From JBCDHN01 sp965224535 (GTDB lineage Bacteria > Verrucomicrobiota > Verrucomicrobiia > Verrucomicrobiales > DEV007): a stretch of DNA of 64,000 nt. The stretch lies in the NCBI GenBank assembly GCA_965224535.1, contig CBDCZR010000032.1, positions 62,001 through 126,000 on the forward strand, written 5' to 3'. Below the pieces are notes generated by a model, which saw only the letters and a list, made by a program, of their open reading frames with translations, made no database searches and was not told where the DNA came from. Positions 42,947 through 53,505 of the stretch are shown one piece after another; positions within the stretch are counted from its first letter, which is position 1, and the number at the start of each line of letters is the position of its first letter. The translations under genes and the position numbers were made by a program.

Positions 42947-43094
42947 TGTGCCCATTGAGGAGCTCGTGAAGAGCGTGTCCATCGAAGACCGTGTGAATAG
43001 CGTGACCTTGGAAGAGCGTGCGAAGGGCCTGTCGGTGGAAGAACTCGAACGCGTGCTGGAACGGGCTAGGGCCGCGAAATCGCGCCAAGATTGA
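42849..43094 (+). CDS. Short protein duplicating the C-terminal repeat domain of its neighbour
   Basis: This 81-residue product begins MSQFTEDMERRIIEMLGPE and closely copies the C-terminus of the nuclease-like gene upstream. It then diverges into more of the same short repeats (IDVRLKGVPIEELVKSVSIE, then VTLEERAKGLSVEELERVL). It has no nuclease core. Its ATG lies 10 bases after the stop of the longer gene, so it may be translated by reinitiation. It could be a tail-only partner, or a remnant of a longer tail split by a frameshift. Its stop overlaps the start of the next gene. Confidence 0.65.
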   Translation: MSQFTEDMERRIIEMLGPEHVASLLPIDVRLKGVPIEELVKSVSIEDRVNSVTLEERAKGLSVEELERVLERARAAKSRQD

Positions 43095-43936
43095 CGGCGG
43101 TTTCAGTGCCTAGCCAACCCAAAATCCGCGAAATGCTGCCGCGCGATCTGGATTTCGCCGATCGCGTCCGCGAGATTGCCGGTTGGAACCAAACGCTCGC
43201 GGACTGGCGGCGTTTGGTCGAATTTGAGCCGAACGGCTGCTTCGTGGCGGAGGTTGGCGGGGAACTGGCCGGGACGGTGACGACGACGACTTTCGGCGCG
43301 GATTTGGGATGGATCGGGATGATGCTGGTGCATCCGGATTTTCGCCGAAAAGGCGTGGCGACGGCGCTGATGGAGCGGGCGATGGGCTATTTGTCAGGGC
43401 GGGTGCGCTGCATCAAGCTGGATGCGACGCCGGAGGGGCAACCGGTTTACGAAAAGCTGGGTTTTCGCGCGGAATTCGGCCTGGGGCGTTGGAAACGATC
43501 CGGATCGGCGCCGGCGAAATCCGAAAATCCCGGCCGTTTGGCGCCGATGCCGTTCGACCGGCCTGCATTTGGCGCGGATCGGCGGATTTGGCTCGAAAAC
43601 CTGGGTTTGGACGCGAAAATCGTCCGGGTTTTGCGCGATGGGCAGGCTGAACCCAAGGCGTTTGGGATCATTCGCGAAGGCATCCGAGCAGACTATCTGG
43701 GGCCCGTCGTGGGCCGGGATTCAGCCTCAGGCGAAGCGTTGACCGCGAAGTTGTTGCCGCTGCTGACGGGCGAGGCGTTCTGGGACATCCTGGAGCCTAA
43801 CAAAGTCGCAACCGCCCTCGCTGAAGAATCCGGCTTTGTCCAAATTCGCCCGCTTTTGCGCATGTGGGCGGGAAGGGAACTGGTGGCCGGCAATCCGGAG
43901 CTGCAATTCGCCATCGGCGATCCGGGCACGGGCTAG
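43091..43936 (+). CDS. GNAT-family acetyltransferase
   Basis: This 281-residue protein has a GNAT domain in residues 1-140, with VRPGF-like strand LGWIGMMLVHPDFRRKGVAT. The acetyl-CoA loop RRKGVA is intact, and VYEKLGFRAEFGLGRW closes the domain. The second half (about 145-281) resembles the GNAT-associated C-terminal half seen in longer bacterial N-acetyltransferases. No substrate is evident. The start may be the TTG at 43091, which overlaps the previous stop, or a GTG at 43106; the family region begins after both. It follows the nuclease-like pair without a gap. Confidence 0.82.
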   Translation: MTAVSVPSQPKIREMLPRDLDFADRVREIAGWNQTLADWRRLVEFEPNGCFVAEVGGELAGTVTTTTFGADLGWIGMMLVHPDFRRKGVATALMERAMGYLSGRVRCIKLDATPEGQPVYEKLGFRAEFGLGRWKRSGSAPAKSENPGRLAPMPFDRPAFGADRRIWLENLGLDAKIVRVLRDGQAEPKAFGIIREGIRADYLGPVVGRDSASGEALTAKLLPLLTGEAFWDILEPNKVATALAEESGFVQIRPLLRMWAGRELVAGNPELQFAIGDPGTG

Positions 43937-43993
43937 GCAACGGCACAGGAATCGTTGCGCGGGCTCCGGATACGCCGTAAAGACCTGCGAGCT

Positions 43994-45750
<1,757 letters not shown>

Positions 45751-45752
45751 CC

Positions 45753-46616
45753 CTAACTTTCCGACTCGTCGTAGTCCCCCAGCTCCCGAATCCAGATGTT
45801 GCGGAAGCGCATGGGGTTGCCGTGATCTTGCAGGACGATCGGCCCTTTGGGCGGATGCGGGGCGTATTTGCCCACCCGGCGGTGGGAGACCGCGCCGATG
45901 AATTCTTTGCGGTGATGCAAGACGACGCCGTTGTGAATCACGGTGACGGCGCCTTTTTTCACCAGCTTTTCGCCCTCCCAGCGCGGCGTTTCAAAAATGA
46001 TGTCGTAGGTCTGCCACTTTCCCGGTTTTTTCGAGGCATTGGCCAGGGGCGGGAATTGGCCGTACATCGCGCCGGCTTGGCCGTCGGCGTAGGTTTTGTT
46101 GTTGTAGCTGTCCAGCACCTGAATTTCGTATTTTCCGTAGATGATGACGCCGCTGTTGCCGCGTCCCTGACTGGCGCTGGAGACCTCCGCGGGGGTGGCG
46201 AATTCCAGGTGAAGCTGAAAATCGCCGAATTCGTCCTTGGTCATGATGGTGCCGGTTTTGGGAGCCACCTCCATGTAGCCCAGTTCCACCTTCCACTTGG
46301 CCTCGCCGCCTTTTTGGCTCTTCCACTTGGAGAGATCCGTGCCGTTGAAGAGGACGGTGGCGTCGCTCGGCGCGGCGGCGTAGTGGCTGAAGGTATCCGC
46401 CGGGGTGACGATTTCCGGCCGGGGCCGAGTGTCGTCGTGAACGCGCCAAACCTGGCCGGGAAGCACGGGTGTGTCCGTGTAGCCGGTGGGCGGCGCGGGT
46501 TTGGCCTTGGGCGGAGGCGATTTTTTCGGCTTTTGGGCGTCTTGGGCCGAGATGGTGGTGATTCCGGCAACCGCGAGGGCGACCGCCAGCCAGCAGTGAG
46601 GTGATTTCCAGGTCAT
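45753..46616 (-). CDS. DUF1080 (3-keto-disaccharide hydrolase-type) secreted protein
   Basis: This 287-residue protein has a signal peptide (WLAVALAVAGITTISAQ) and a Pro/Lys-rich linker (about 27-45). The DUF1080 core has ATVLFNGTDLSKWKSQKGGE, NSGVIIYGKYEIQVLDSYNN, KTYADGQAGAMYGQFPP and the closing PIVLQDHGNPMRFRNIWIRE. The domain has a concanavalin-like fold and some members hydrolyse 3-keto-disaccharides. It ends 2 bases from the end of the convergent sulfatase gene. It has no cytochrome or dehydrogenase partner next to it, unlike the DUF1080 fusion at 31-34 kb. Confidence 0.93.
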   Translation of the reverse strand: MTWKSPHCWLAVALAVAGITTISAQDAQKPKKSPPPKAKPAPPTGYTDTPVLPGQVWRVHDDTRPRPEIVTPADTFSHYAAAPSDATVLFNGTDLSKWKSQKGGEAKWKVELGYMEVAPKTGTIMTKDEFGDFQLHLEFATPAEVSSASQGRGNSGVIIYGKYEIQVLDSYNNKTYADGQAGAMYGQFPPLANASKKPGKWQTYDIIFETPRWEGEKLVKKGAVTVIHNGVVLHHRKEFIGAVSHRRVGKYAPHPPKGPIVLQDHGNPMRFRNIWIRELGDYDESES

Positions 46617-46732
46617 GACGGGACTTTTTCAACGCCAAGCGCCTCGCGCAAGTTGATGCCGCGAAAAACTCCTTGCCGAATTTCACCAACGTTGAGAGAT
46701 TGGCGGCTTTCCCATTTTGCCAACGCGCCAGG

Positions 46733-47669
46733 ATGATGGAGACCACGATCAAGCCGTTCGAGACGCAAATTCGCAAAGCCGGTGTCCTAACCGAGGCGTT
46801 GCCCTATTTGCAGCGTTTTCGCGGCCACACCTTCGTGATCAAGGTCGGCGGCAGCGCGATGGAAAACGAGGATCTGGTCGGCAAGGTGATGCGCGACGTG
46901 GTGTTGATGGAGGCGATCGGCGTCAATCCCATCGTCGTGCACGGCGGCGGCAAATTCATCAGCCGGGCGATGAACGATGCGGGCCTTGAGCCGAAATTCG
47001 TTGGCGGATTGCGTATGACCGACGAAGAATCCATCGCGATCGTGGACCAAACGCTCAACGGCGAGATTAATCCGCTGCTGGCCGGAAAAGTTCGCGAATT
47101 TGGCGGGCATCCGGTGGGAATGCGCGGTCAGGATGTGTTCGTGGCCGAAAAATCGGCCGATCTCGGCTTCGTCGGCATGGTTTCGGACTGCCGGTGCGAT
47201 CCCATTCACGACGCCATCGCCAACGAACAAACGCCGGTGCTCTCTCCCCTTGGCCGCGAACCAAGCCGGGGGCGATTTTGCGCTGAACGTGAACGCGGAC
47301 CTGGCCGCCAGCGCCCTGGCCAAACACCTGCAAGCCACCAAGCTGGTCTACCTGAGCGATGTGTTAGGGGTGATGCGCGACCGCAACGATCCGGCCACGC
47401 TGATCAGCTCCATCGACCGGCGCGCCGCGGAGTCGCTGATTGCCGAGGGGGTCATTGAGGGCGGGATGATTCCGAAGATTCGTTCGTCGCTGGAGGCGCT
47501 CCACGCCGGCGTGGGAAAGGTCCACCTGATCGATGGCCGAATCCCGCACTCGCTGCTGCTGGAGGTCTTCACCGACGTGGGAATCGGCACGGAAATCGTG
47601 CGGGAGGCTCAAACCGGAATCCTGAAACCTGGCGACGCAGATGGCGACTACAGACCAACCTCAGCCTGA
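46733..47669 (+). CDS. argB: Acetylglutamate kinase, frameshifted
   Basis: The enzyme phosphorylates N-acetylglutamate in arginine synthesis. The first part has FVIKVGGSAMENEDL, PIVVHGGGKFIS and the conserved MRDVVLMEAIGVN. The last part, in the next frame, has NVNADLAASALAKHLQATK and VIEGGMIPKI. The frames meet near 47241-47262 (a C- and G-rich stretch), so one base is likely extra or missing. The joined protein is about 311 residues, normal for ArgB. Its end overlaps the start of argD by 29 bases. Neighbours argD and argF fit an arginine operon. I chose the ATG at 46733; a second ATG follows directly. Confidence 0.9.
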
Positions 47670-48944
47670 TTTTGAGCCCTCAACCCGCCAGTTGCTGGAC
47701 GACTACGTCACCCCGAACTACGGCTCGGTTTCCCATCGCGTTCAGCCGCGGGGCAGGGCGCGGTTTTGTGGGATGAAGAAGGCCGCCGCTACCTGGATTT
47801 TGGCACGGGAATCGCCGTTTGCTCGCTCGGGACACTGCCACCCGGCCGTCGCGAATGCGGTGCGCGAACAAGCGGGCCAGTTGATCCACACCTCCAACCT
47901 CTACCTCCAGCGCGAGCAAGCGCTTCTCGCCCGCCGCATCTCGTGGAAAACGTGGCCGGGGAGCCGGGAAAAGTGTTTTTCTGCAACAGCGGCGCCGAGG
48001 CCAACGAGACGCTGATCAAGCTGGCGCGAAAATTCGGCCAAGCCGCGCCCGGGCCGTCCGGAGCCGCCCGTTACGAGGTCATCACCTTCGATGGCTCGTT
48101 TCACGGCCGGACGATGGCCGGCATTTCCGCCACGGCGCAGCCCAAGGCCAAGGAAGGGTTCGCGCCGTTGCTCGAAGGCTTCCGTCATTTGCCGTTTAAC
48201 GACGCCAAGGCCCTGGAAATGGCGATCGGCCCTAACACAGCCGCCATTTTGCTCGAGCCCGTTCAAGGCGAGGGCGGAATCCTCCCCGCAACGCCGGATT
48301 TCCTTCGTGCCGTGGCGAAAATTTGCCGCGAACGCGAAATTTTGCTCCTTTTGGACGAGGTTCAGTGCGGTTTGGGCCGTTTGGGCCACGTTTGCGGCTG
48401 GAAGGCGATTTTGGACAGCCCGGACTTCATCCCCGACGCCGTTGCTTGGGCCAAAGGTTTGGGCGGCGGAGTCCCGATCGGCGCGGCCTGGATTCGCCGC
48501 CGCCCGGTTGCCGGTGGCGCGCCCGACGTGGATCTTTGCGACTTGTTAGGCCCGGGAACGCACGGATCCACCTTTGGCGGCGGGCCGCTGGTTTCCGCGG
48601 CCAGCCTGGCCGTGCTCGAAGAAATCGAAAACAGCCGGCTTTGGCGAAACGCGGCAGAAATGGGCCGTTTTGTGAGCGAATCCATCGCCGGCTGGAAGCT
48701 GCCGCTGGTCGAAAACATTCGCGGCATGGGGCTCATGTTAGGGATCGTGCTCGACCAGGCAAGGCTGACGGCCGAACCGTCGCCAGCCGGCTACGCCGTC
48801 TCCAAATTGATGGAAAGCGGCCTGCTGACCGTCCCCGCCGGCGCTGGCGTCGTGCGCTTGTTGCCGCCGCTCAACCTCACCCGCGATGAAGCCGCCGAAG
48901 CGCTGGAAATCCTGAAATCAACCCTCACACGACTCGAAACATGA
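47641..48944 (+). CDS. argD: Acetylornithine aminotransferase, with four frameshifts
   Basis: The pyridoxal-phosphate enzyme converts acetylglutamate semialdehyde to acetylornithine. Its parts alternate between frames: the N-terminus to PNYG, then WDEEGRRYLDFGTGIAVCS, then HCHPAVANAVREQAGQLIH, then LVENVAGEPGKVFFCNSG through to the end. The four jumps lie near 47723-47727, 47751-47763, 47829-47834 and 47935-47942, so they cluster within 220 bases; the remaining 1000 bases are clean. The later half has FDGSFHGRTMAG, LLLDEVQCGLGR and the cofactor lysine in VAWAKGLGGG. A cluster of indels with intact sequence on both sides looks more like poor local sequence quality than decay. It overlaps argF by an ATGA. 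Confidence 0.88.
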
Positions 48945-49843
48945 ACCACTTCCTCAACATCGAATCCCTCACCGGGCCCGAATTGGAGGCGCTGGTCGAT
49001 CGCGCGGCCAAATTGAAGGCCCAACGCGCCGATCGCGATTTTCAGCCCCTGGCCGGCCAAGTTTGGGCCCTGATTTTCACCAAATCCTCCACCCGCACCC
49101 GGGTCAGCTTTGAGGTGGGGATTCACGAGTTGGGCGGCCGCGCCATGTTCTTCAGCGGCCGCGATTTGCACCTGGGCCGGGGCGAGCCGATCAAAGACAC
49201 CGCCCGCGTTTTGGGCCGCATGGTGGACGGCGCGATCATCCGCACCTTCGATCAATCCGACGTCGAGCAATTTGCCAAGTTTAGCGGCATCCCCACCATC
49301 AACGCCCTGACCGACGACGAGCATCCCTGCCAAATTATCGCCGATTTGCTCACCCTGGCCGAACGGCGCCCAAATTGGCGCGATTCGCGGATTTGTTTCC
49401 TGGGCGACGGCGCCTGCAACATGGCCGTGAGCTGGCTGTGGGCCGCCAAACACCTGGATTTGGAGCTGGTGATTGCCGCGCCGCCAAAATTCCAACCGCC
49501 GGCCCAACTGATGGCTGCGTTAGGCGGGAAAAACCTACGCGTTGAGGCCGATCCGCTCAAAGCCGCGGAAGGCTGCGACGTGCTCTACACCGACGTGTGG
49601 GTGAGCATGGGCAAGGAGGAGGAATCCGCCGGCCGGCTGGAGGTGCTGGAGCCCTTTCAGTTGAACGATCGGATGATTGACGCCACCGGCAAGGAGCCGC
49701 TGGTGATGCACTGTCTGCCGGCTTACCGCGACGTGGAAATTTCCGAAAACGTGCTCGAGGCCAACGCCGAGGTCATCTTCGATCAAGCCGAAAACCGCCT
49801 CCACGCGCAGAAGGCGATTTTAGCGCGGGCGGTGGAAGATTGA
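48941..49843 (+). CDS. argF: Ornithine carbamoyltransferase
   Basis: This 300-residue enzyme forms citrulline from ornithine and carbamoyl phosphate. The carbamoyl phosphate motif KSSTRTRVSFE, HPCQIIADLLT and the ornithine-loop VMHCLPAYRDVEISENVL are all intact. The start overlaps the stop of argD by four bases. It is intact, unlike the two genes before it. The 41 bases to the next gene hold no clear terminator, so transcription may run on into the sulfatase genes. Confidence 0.97.
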   Translation: MNHFLNIESLTGPELEALVDRAAKLKAQRADRDFQPLAGQVWALIFTKSSTRTRVSFEVGIHELGGRAMFFSGRDLHLGRGEPIKDTARVLGRMVDGAIIRTFDQSDVEQFAKFSGIPTINALTDDEHPCQIIADLLTLAERRPNWRDSRICFLGDGACNMAVSWLWAAKHLDLELVIAAPPKFQPPAQLMAALGGKNLRVEADPLKAAEGCDVLYTDVWVSMGKEEESAGRLEVLEPFQLNDRMIDATGKEPLVMHCLPAYRDVEISENVLEANAEVIFDQAENRLHAQKAILARAVED

Positions 49844-49884
49844 GCGCGGCGAACACCAGCCGGCGCCCCTAACCAAACCAAAAA

Positions 49885-52800
49885 ATGAGCCCTCCCACCC
49901 TAACACGCCTTGCAGCGCTCTGCCTGCTGGCTCTCGCCGGGTTTTCCGGAACCGCCGACGCCAAAAAGCCGAACATCCTCTTCATCGGCGTGGACGATCT
50001 GCGCCCGGAGCTGAACTGCTACGGCGCGACGCACATCCACAGCCCCAACATCGACCGCCTGGCCCGCGAAGGCGTTTTGTTCGAGCGCGCCTACTGCCAG
50101 TGGGCGGTGTGCATGCCTTCGCGCGCCAGCATGCTCAGCGGCTTGCGGCCAGACACGTTTCGCGGAAAAGCCAACGCGTTTCGCACAATCGTGCCTAACG
50201 TGGTTACTCTGCCGCAGCACTTCAAAAATCACGGCTATTTCACCCAATCGATCGGCAAAATCTACCACGGCTCGTGGAAACACACCTACGTCCGCGATTC
50301 GTTCCAGGATCCGCCTTCGTGGTCGGTCGAACGCTGGGCTTCCGGCTCGCAGTACTACTTTTCGCCCGAGGGCATGAAAATCGCGCGGGAGTTTTTTCTC
50401 ACCGCAAATCCGAAATCGGTGTTTCTCGGGGACGCCGTTCGCGATCCCAACGATCCCGACCAATGGAAGCATTTTTTCGTCCGCGGACCGGTCACCGAGG
50501 CGCCTGATGTGCCGGATGACCTACCTGCCGACGGCGCAACCGCGAATGCCGCGCTCGAGCGTCTGCGCAAGCTGCATGCCGACGGCGATGACGCGCCGTT
50601 TTTCCTCGCGGTCGGCTTCCACAAGCCGCACCTTCCGTTCGTCGCGCCGAAAAAGTACTGGGACCTCTACGATCCGGAAAAACTCCCGCCCGTCGCGGTT
50701 TCCGAGCCTCCCGAAGGCGCGCCGGACTTTGCCATGAGACGCGGGCCGGCGGAGTTGAACCAGTATCTCGACAAATATCCCGGCGGCGTGGTTTCACCGC
50801 AAAAAACCCGCCACCTGCGCCACGGTTACGCCGCTTGCGTCAGCTATGTGGACGCACAAATCGGCCGGTTGCTCGATGAATTGGACGCGCAGGGCATTCG
50901 CGAGCAAACCATCGTGATTTTGTGGAGCGATCACGGCTATAAATTGGGCGACCTGGGTTCGTGGGCCAAGCACACTAACTTCGAACTCGACACCCGCGTG
51001 CCGCTCATCGTCAGCGCGCCGGGTCTGCCGAAAAACCAGCGCAGCCAGGCCGTGGTGGAGCTGGTCGACCTGCATCCGACCTTGAGCGAGTTGGCCGGTC
51101 TGCCCGTTCATCCCGGCGCCGAGGGCGAGAGTTTTGCGAAGAATGTCAGGGAACCCGCCGCGCCCGGCCAGGACGCCGCATTCAGCCAATTTCCCAAGGG
51201 CAGGTTCATGGGTTACACCGTGCGTACGGCGACCCATCGCTACACCGAGTGGCGCGACCCGAAGAACAAAAAACGGGTCTCATTTCGTGAGTTATACCAA
51301 TACGGCGAGGACGGCGTCGAGCGGGTGAATTTGGCCGGAAAAGCAGAACACGCCGAGGTGGAGCAATCGCTACAGGCGCGCCTCGCCGCGCAAATCGGCC
51401 AAACCGCGGATCCGCCGGTCTCAGCGATCCAGGAGCGCCCCGCCAGCGTCGGTTCGGGCGAAAACGGGCTCCAGGCCGGCGCCGCCGCGGTCAACATCGA
51501 TCCGCCCAAGACGCCGGTGATCCGCAACGGCGGTTTTCGGCCGCGATTCGCCAGCAAAGTGGCCCAATCGCTGCACGCGCGCAGCCTCGTGCTGGAGAAC
51601 GGCGGCGAGCGCGTCGCCATCTGCGTGGTGGACTCCTGCGTCATGGATCGCGAGCTGTGCGATCTGGCCAAATCCATCGCCTCGGAGCAGACCGGCATCC
51701 CCGCGGATCGCATCCTGGTCAGCGCCACGCACACCCACAGCGCGCCGTCGGTGATGCGTTCGTTAGGGTGTCCGGCGGACCCGAATTACACGCAGTTTCT
51801 CCCGCCGAAAATCGCCGAAAGCATCGCCAAAGCCAATGCCGCACTGCGTCCGGCCGAGGCGGGCTGGACCGTGGCCGACGCCAGCCGATTCACCTTCAAC
51901 CGGCGCTGGATCTATCTGCCGCACAAGATGCGCAGCGATCCTTTTGGCGGTGTTAGTGTGCGCGCCCACATGCATCCGGGCCATCAAAATCCGGACACCG
52001 CGGGGCCTTCCGGACCGGTCGATCCCGGCCTGACGCTGCTCTCCATCCGCGAGCGCGGCGGCGGCAAACCGCTGGCCGTTCTTGGCAATCTCTCGCAGCA
52101 TTATTTCGCCAAGGGCGAGCTTTCTTCGGGCTACACGGGGCGGTTTTGCGAGCAGCTGGAGGAAGCCTTCGGCGCGCCGTTTGTTGGTATCATGTCGCAG
52201 GGAACCAGCGGCGATTTGCAGCACCGGGATTATTCGAGCCGCGCAAGCGAACAACCGTTTGCCGGTGAGGAAGATCGTTATGCCGCCTACTGCCGCGCGC
52301 TGGCCGATTTGGCGCTCTCCGCGTTGGAAACCATCGACCACCGCGCCGATTGCGAACTGGCCATGGCCGAAGCGAAGCTGACCGTGGGCCGCCGGCTTCC
52401 GGACCGAAAGCGGATCGCTTGGGCGCGGGAAATCCTGGACGCGATGGGCGAACGCGAACAACCGACAAGCTCGCAGGAAATCTACGCCAAAGAGGTCGAG
52501 TTTATCCGCGAAAATCCTAGCGAACAACTCAAGCTGCAAGCCATCCGCGTCGGCGATTTCGGCATCGCCACCTTGCCGAACGAAGTCTACGCCATCACCG
52601 GGTTGAAACTGAAATTGCAGAGCCCGCTGCCGGTTTTGATGAACGTTTCCCAAGCCAACGGGGGCGCTGGATACATCCCGCCTCCCGAGCAGCATCAGCT
52701 TGGCGGTTACACCACGTGGCCGGCGCGGACGGCGGGGCTGGAAACGCAGGCCGAGCCGCAAATTGTGGAGGTTTTGTTAGGGTTGCTGGAGGGGGTTTCC

Positions 52801-53505
52801 GGAAAAAAACGCCGCGCTCACGTGGAAAAAACCGGCGCGGCGGGCGAGCGCATTTTGGCCCAAAATCCCGCCGCCTGGTGGAAAATGGGCGCCCACAGCG
52901 GCAACGTCATTCCGGACGCCAGCGGCAACGAGTCCAACGCGACCCTGGAGCCCGGCTACGCGCTCTTTCTGCCGGGGCCATCCGGGCCGGACAACCGCGC
53001 GGTGCACTTTGCCGGCGGCAGGATGACGGCCAGCGTCCCCGGGACGAACCAGGGCCAGGATTACAGCGTGAGCCTGTGGTTTTGGAACGCCATGCCGCGC
53101 GAAATTCGCCCAGTGACCGGTTACCTGTTTGCGTTAGGCCGGGACAAGGACAAAAGCAGCGGCGATCAACTCGGCATCACCGGAAAAGCCCTCGGCCCCG
53201 GCGGACGGCTGCTGGTTTACAACGGCAACGGCCAAAAAACCACCGCCGTCGGCAAAACCGAGCTGAAACGCCACCACTGGCATCACGTTTGGCTGGTGCG
53301 TCAGGGTGAAAACGTGCGCGTTTACCTCGATGGCGCCGCCGAACCGGAAATCGACGCCCAAATTCCCGACACGCGCCCTGACAAAGCCACCCAAGTCTTC
53401 GTCGGCGGCCGCGGCGACGGGATGTTCGACTTTGAAGGAAAAATCGACGAAGTGGCGGTTTTTCGCTCCCCACCTCACCATCTTCCCAATCCTGGATTTC
53501 CATGA
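49885..53505 (+). CDS. Sulfatase - ceramidase-like - LamG fusion protein
   Basis: This 1206-residue secreted protein joins three parts. A signal peptide (1-26) is followed by an iduronate-2-sulfatase-like domain (about 27-490) with the formylglycine Cys76 in CMPSRASMLSGLRP and DHGYKLGDLGSWAKH. Next is a neutral ceramidase-like domain (about 530-970) with SATHTHSAP and GIMSQGTSGDLQ. A C-terminal LamG-like beta sandwich (about 990-1200) includes WWKMGAHSGN and NRAVHFAGGRM. Fusion of a sulfatase to a ceramidase-like hydrolase is unusual; together they could remove sulfate and cut an amide or ester in a sulfated lipid or glycan. It overlaps the next sulfatase gene (ATGA). Confidence 0.88.
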   Translation: MSPPTLTRLAALCLLALAGFSGTADAKKPNILFIGVDDLRPELNCYGATHIHSPNIDRLAREGVLFERAYCQWAVCMPSRASMLSGLRPDTFRGKANAFRTIVPNVVTLPQHFKNHGYFTQSIGKIYHGSWKHTYVRDSFQDPPSWSVERWASGSQYYFSPEGMKIAREFFLTANPKSVFLGDAVRDPNDPDQWKHFFVRGPVTEAPDVPDDLPADGATANAALERLRKLHADGDDAPFFLAVGFHKPHLPFVAPKKYWDLYDPEKLPPVAVSEPPEGAPDFAMRRGPAELNQYLDKYPGGVVSPQKTRHLRHGYAACVSYVDAQIGRLLDELDAQGIREQTIVILWSDHGYKLGDLGSWAKHTNFELDTRVPLIVSAPGLPKNQRSQAVVELVDLHPTLSELAGLPVHPGAEGESFAKNVREPAAPGQDAAFSQFPKGRFMGYTVRTATHRYTEWRDPKNKKRVSFRELYQYGEDGVERVNLAGKAEHAEVEQSLQARLAAQIGQTADPPVSAIQERPASVGSGENGLQAGAAAVNIDPPKTPVIRNGGFRPRFASKVAQSLHARSLVLENGGERVAICVVDSCVMDRELCDLAKSIASEQTGIPADRILVSATHTHSAPSVMRSLGCPADPNYTQFLPPKIAESIAKANAALRPAEAGWTVADASRFTFNRRWIYLPHKMRSDPFGGVSVRAHMHPGHQNPDTAGPSGPVDPGLTLLSIRERGGGKPLAVLGNLSQHYFAKGELSSGYTGRFCEQLEEAFGAPFVGIMSQGTSGDLQHRDYSSRASEQPFAGEEDRYAAYCRALADLALSALETIDHRADCELAMAEAKLTVGRRLPDRKRIAWAREILDAMGEREQPTSSQEIYAKEVEFIRENPSEQLKLQAIRVGDFGIATLPNEVYAITGLKLKLQSPLPVLMNVSQANGGAGYIPPPEQHQLGGYTTWPARTAGLETQAEPQIVEVLLGLLEGVSGKKRRAHVEKTGAAGERILAQNPAAWWKMGAHSGNVIPDASGNESNATLEPGYALFLPGPSGPDNRAVHFAGGRMTASVPGTNQGQDYSVSLWFWNAMPREIRPVTGYLFALGRDKDKSSGDQLGITGKALGPGGRLLVYNGNGQKTTAVGKTELKRHHWHHVWLVRQGENVRVYLDGAAEPEIDAQIPDTRPDKATQVFVGGRGDGMFDFEGKIDEVAVFRSPPHHLPNPGFP

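Noticed and set aside
47723..47942. Programmed frameshifting in argD
   Set aside because: Four jumps in alternating directions with no slippery heptamer or downstream structure do not fit programmed recoding; error or decay is more likely.
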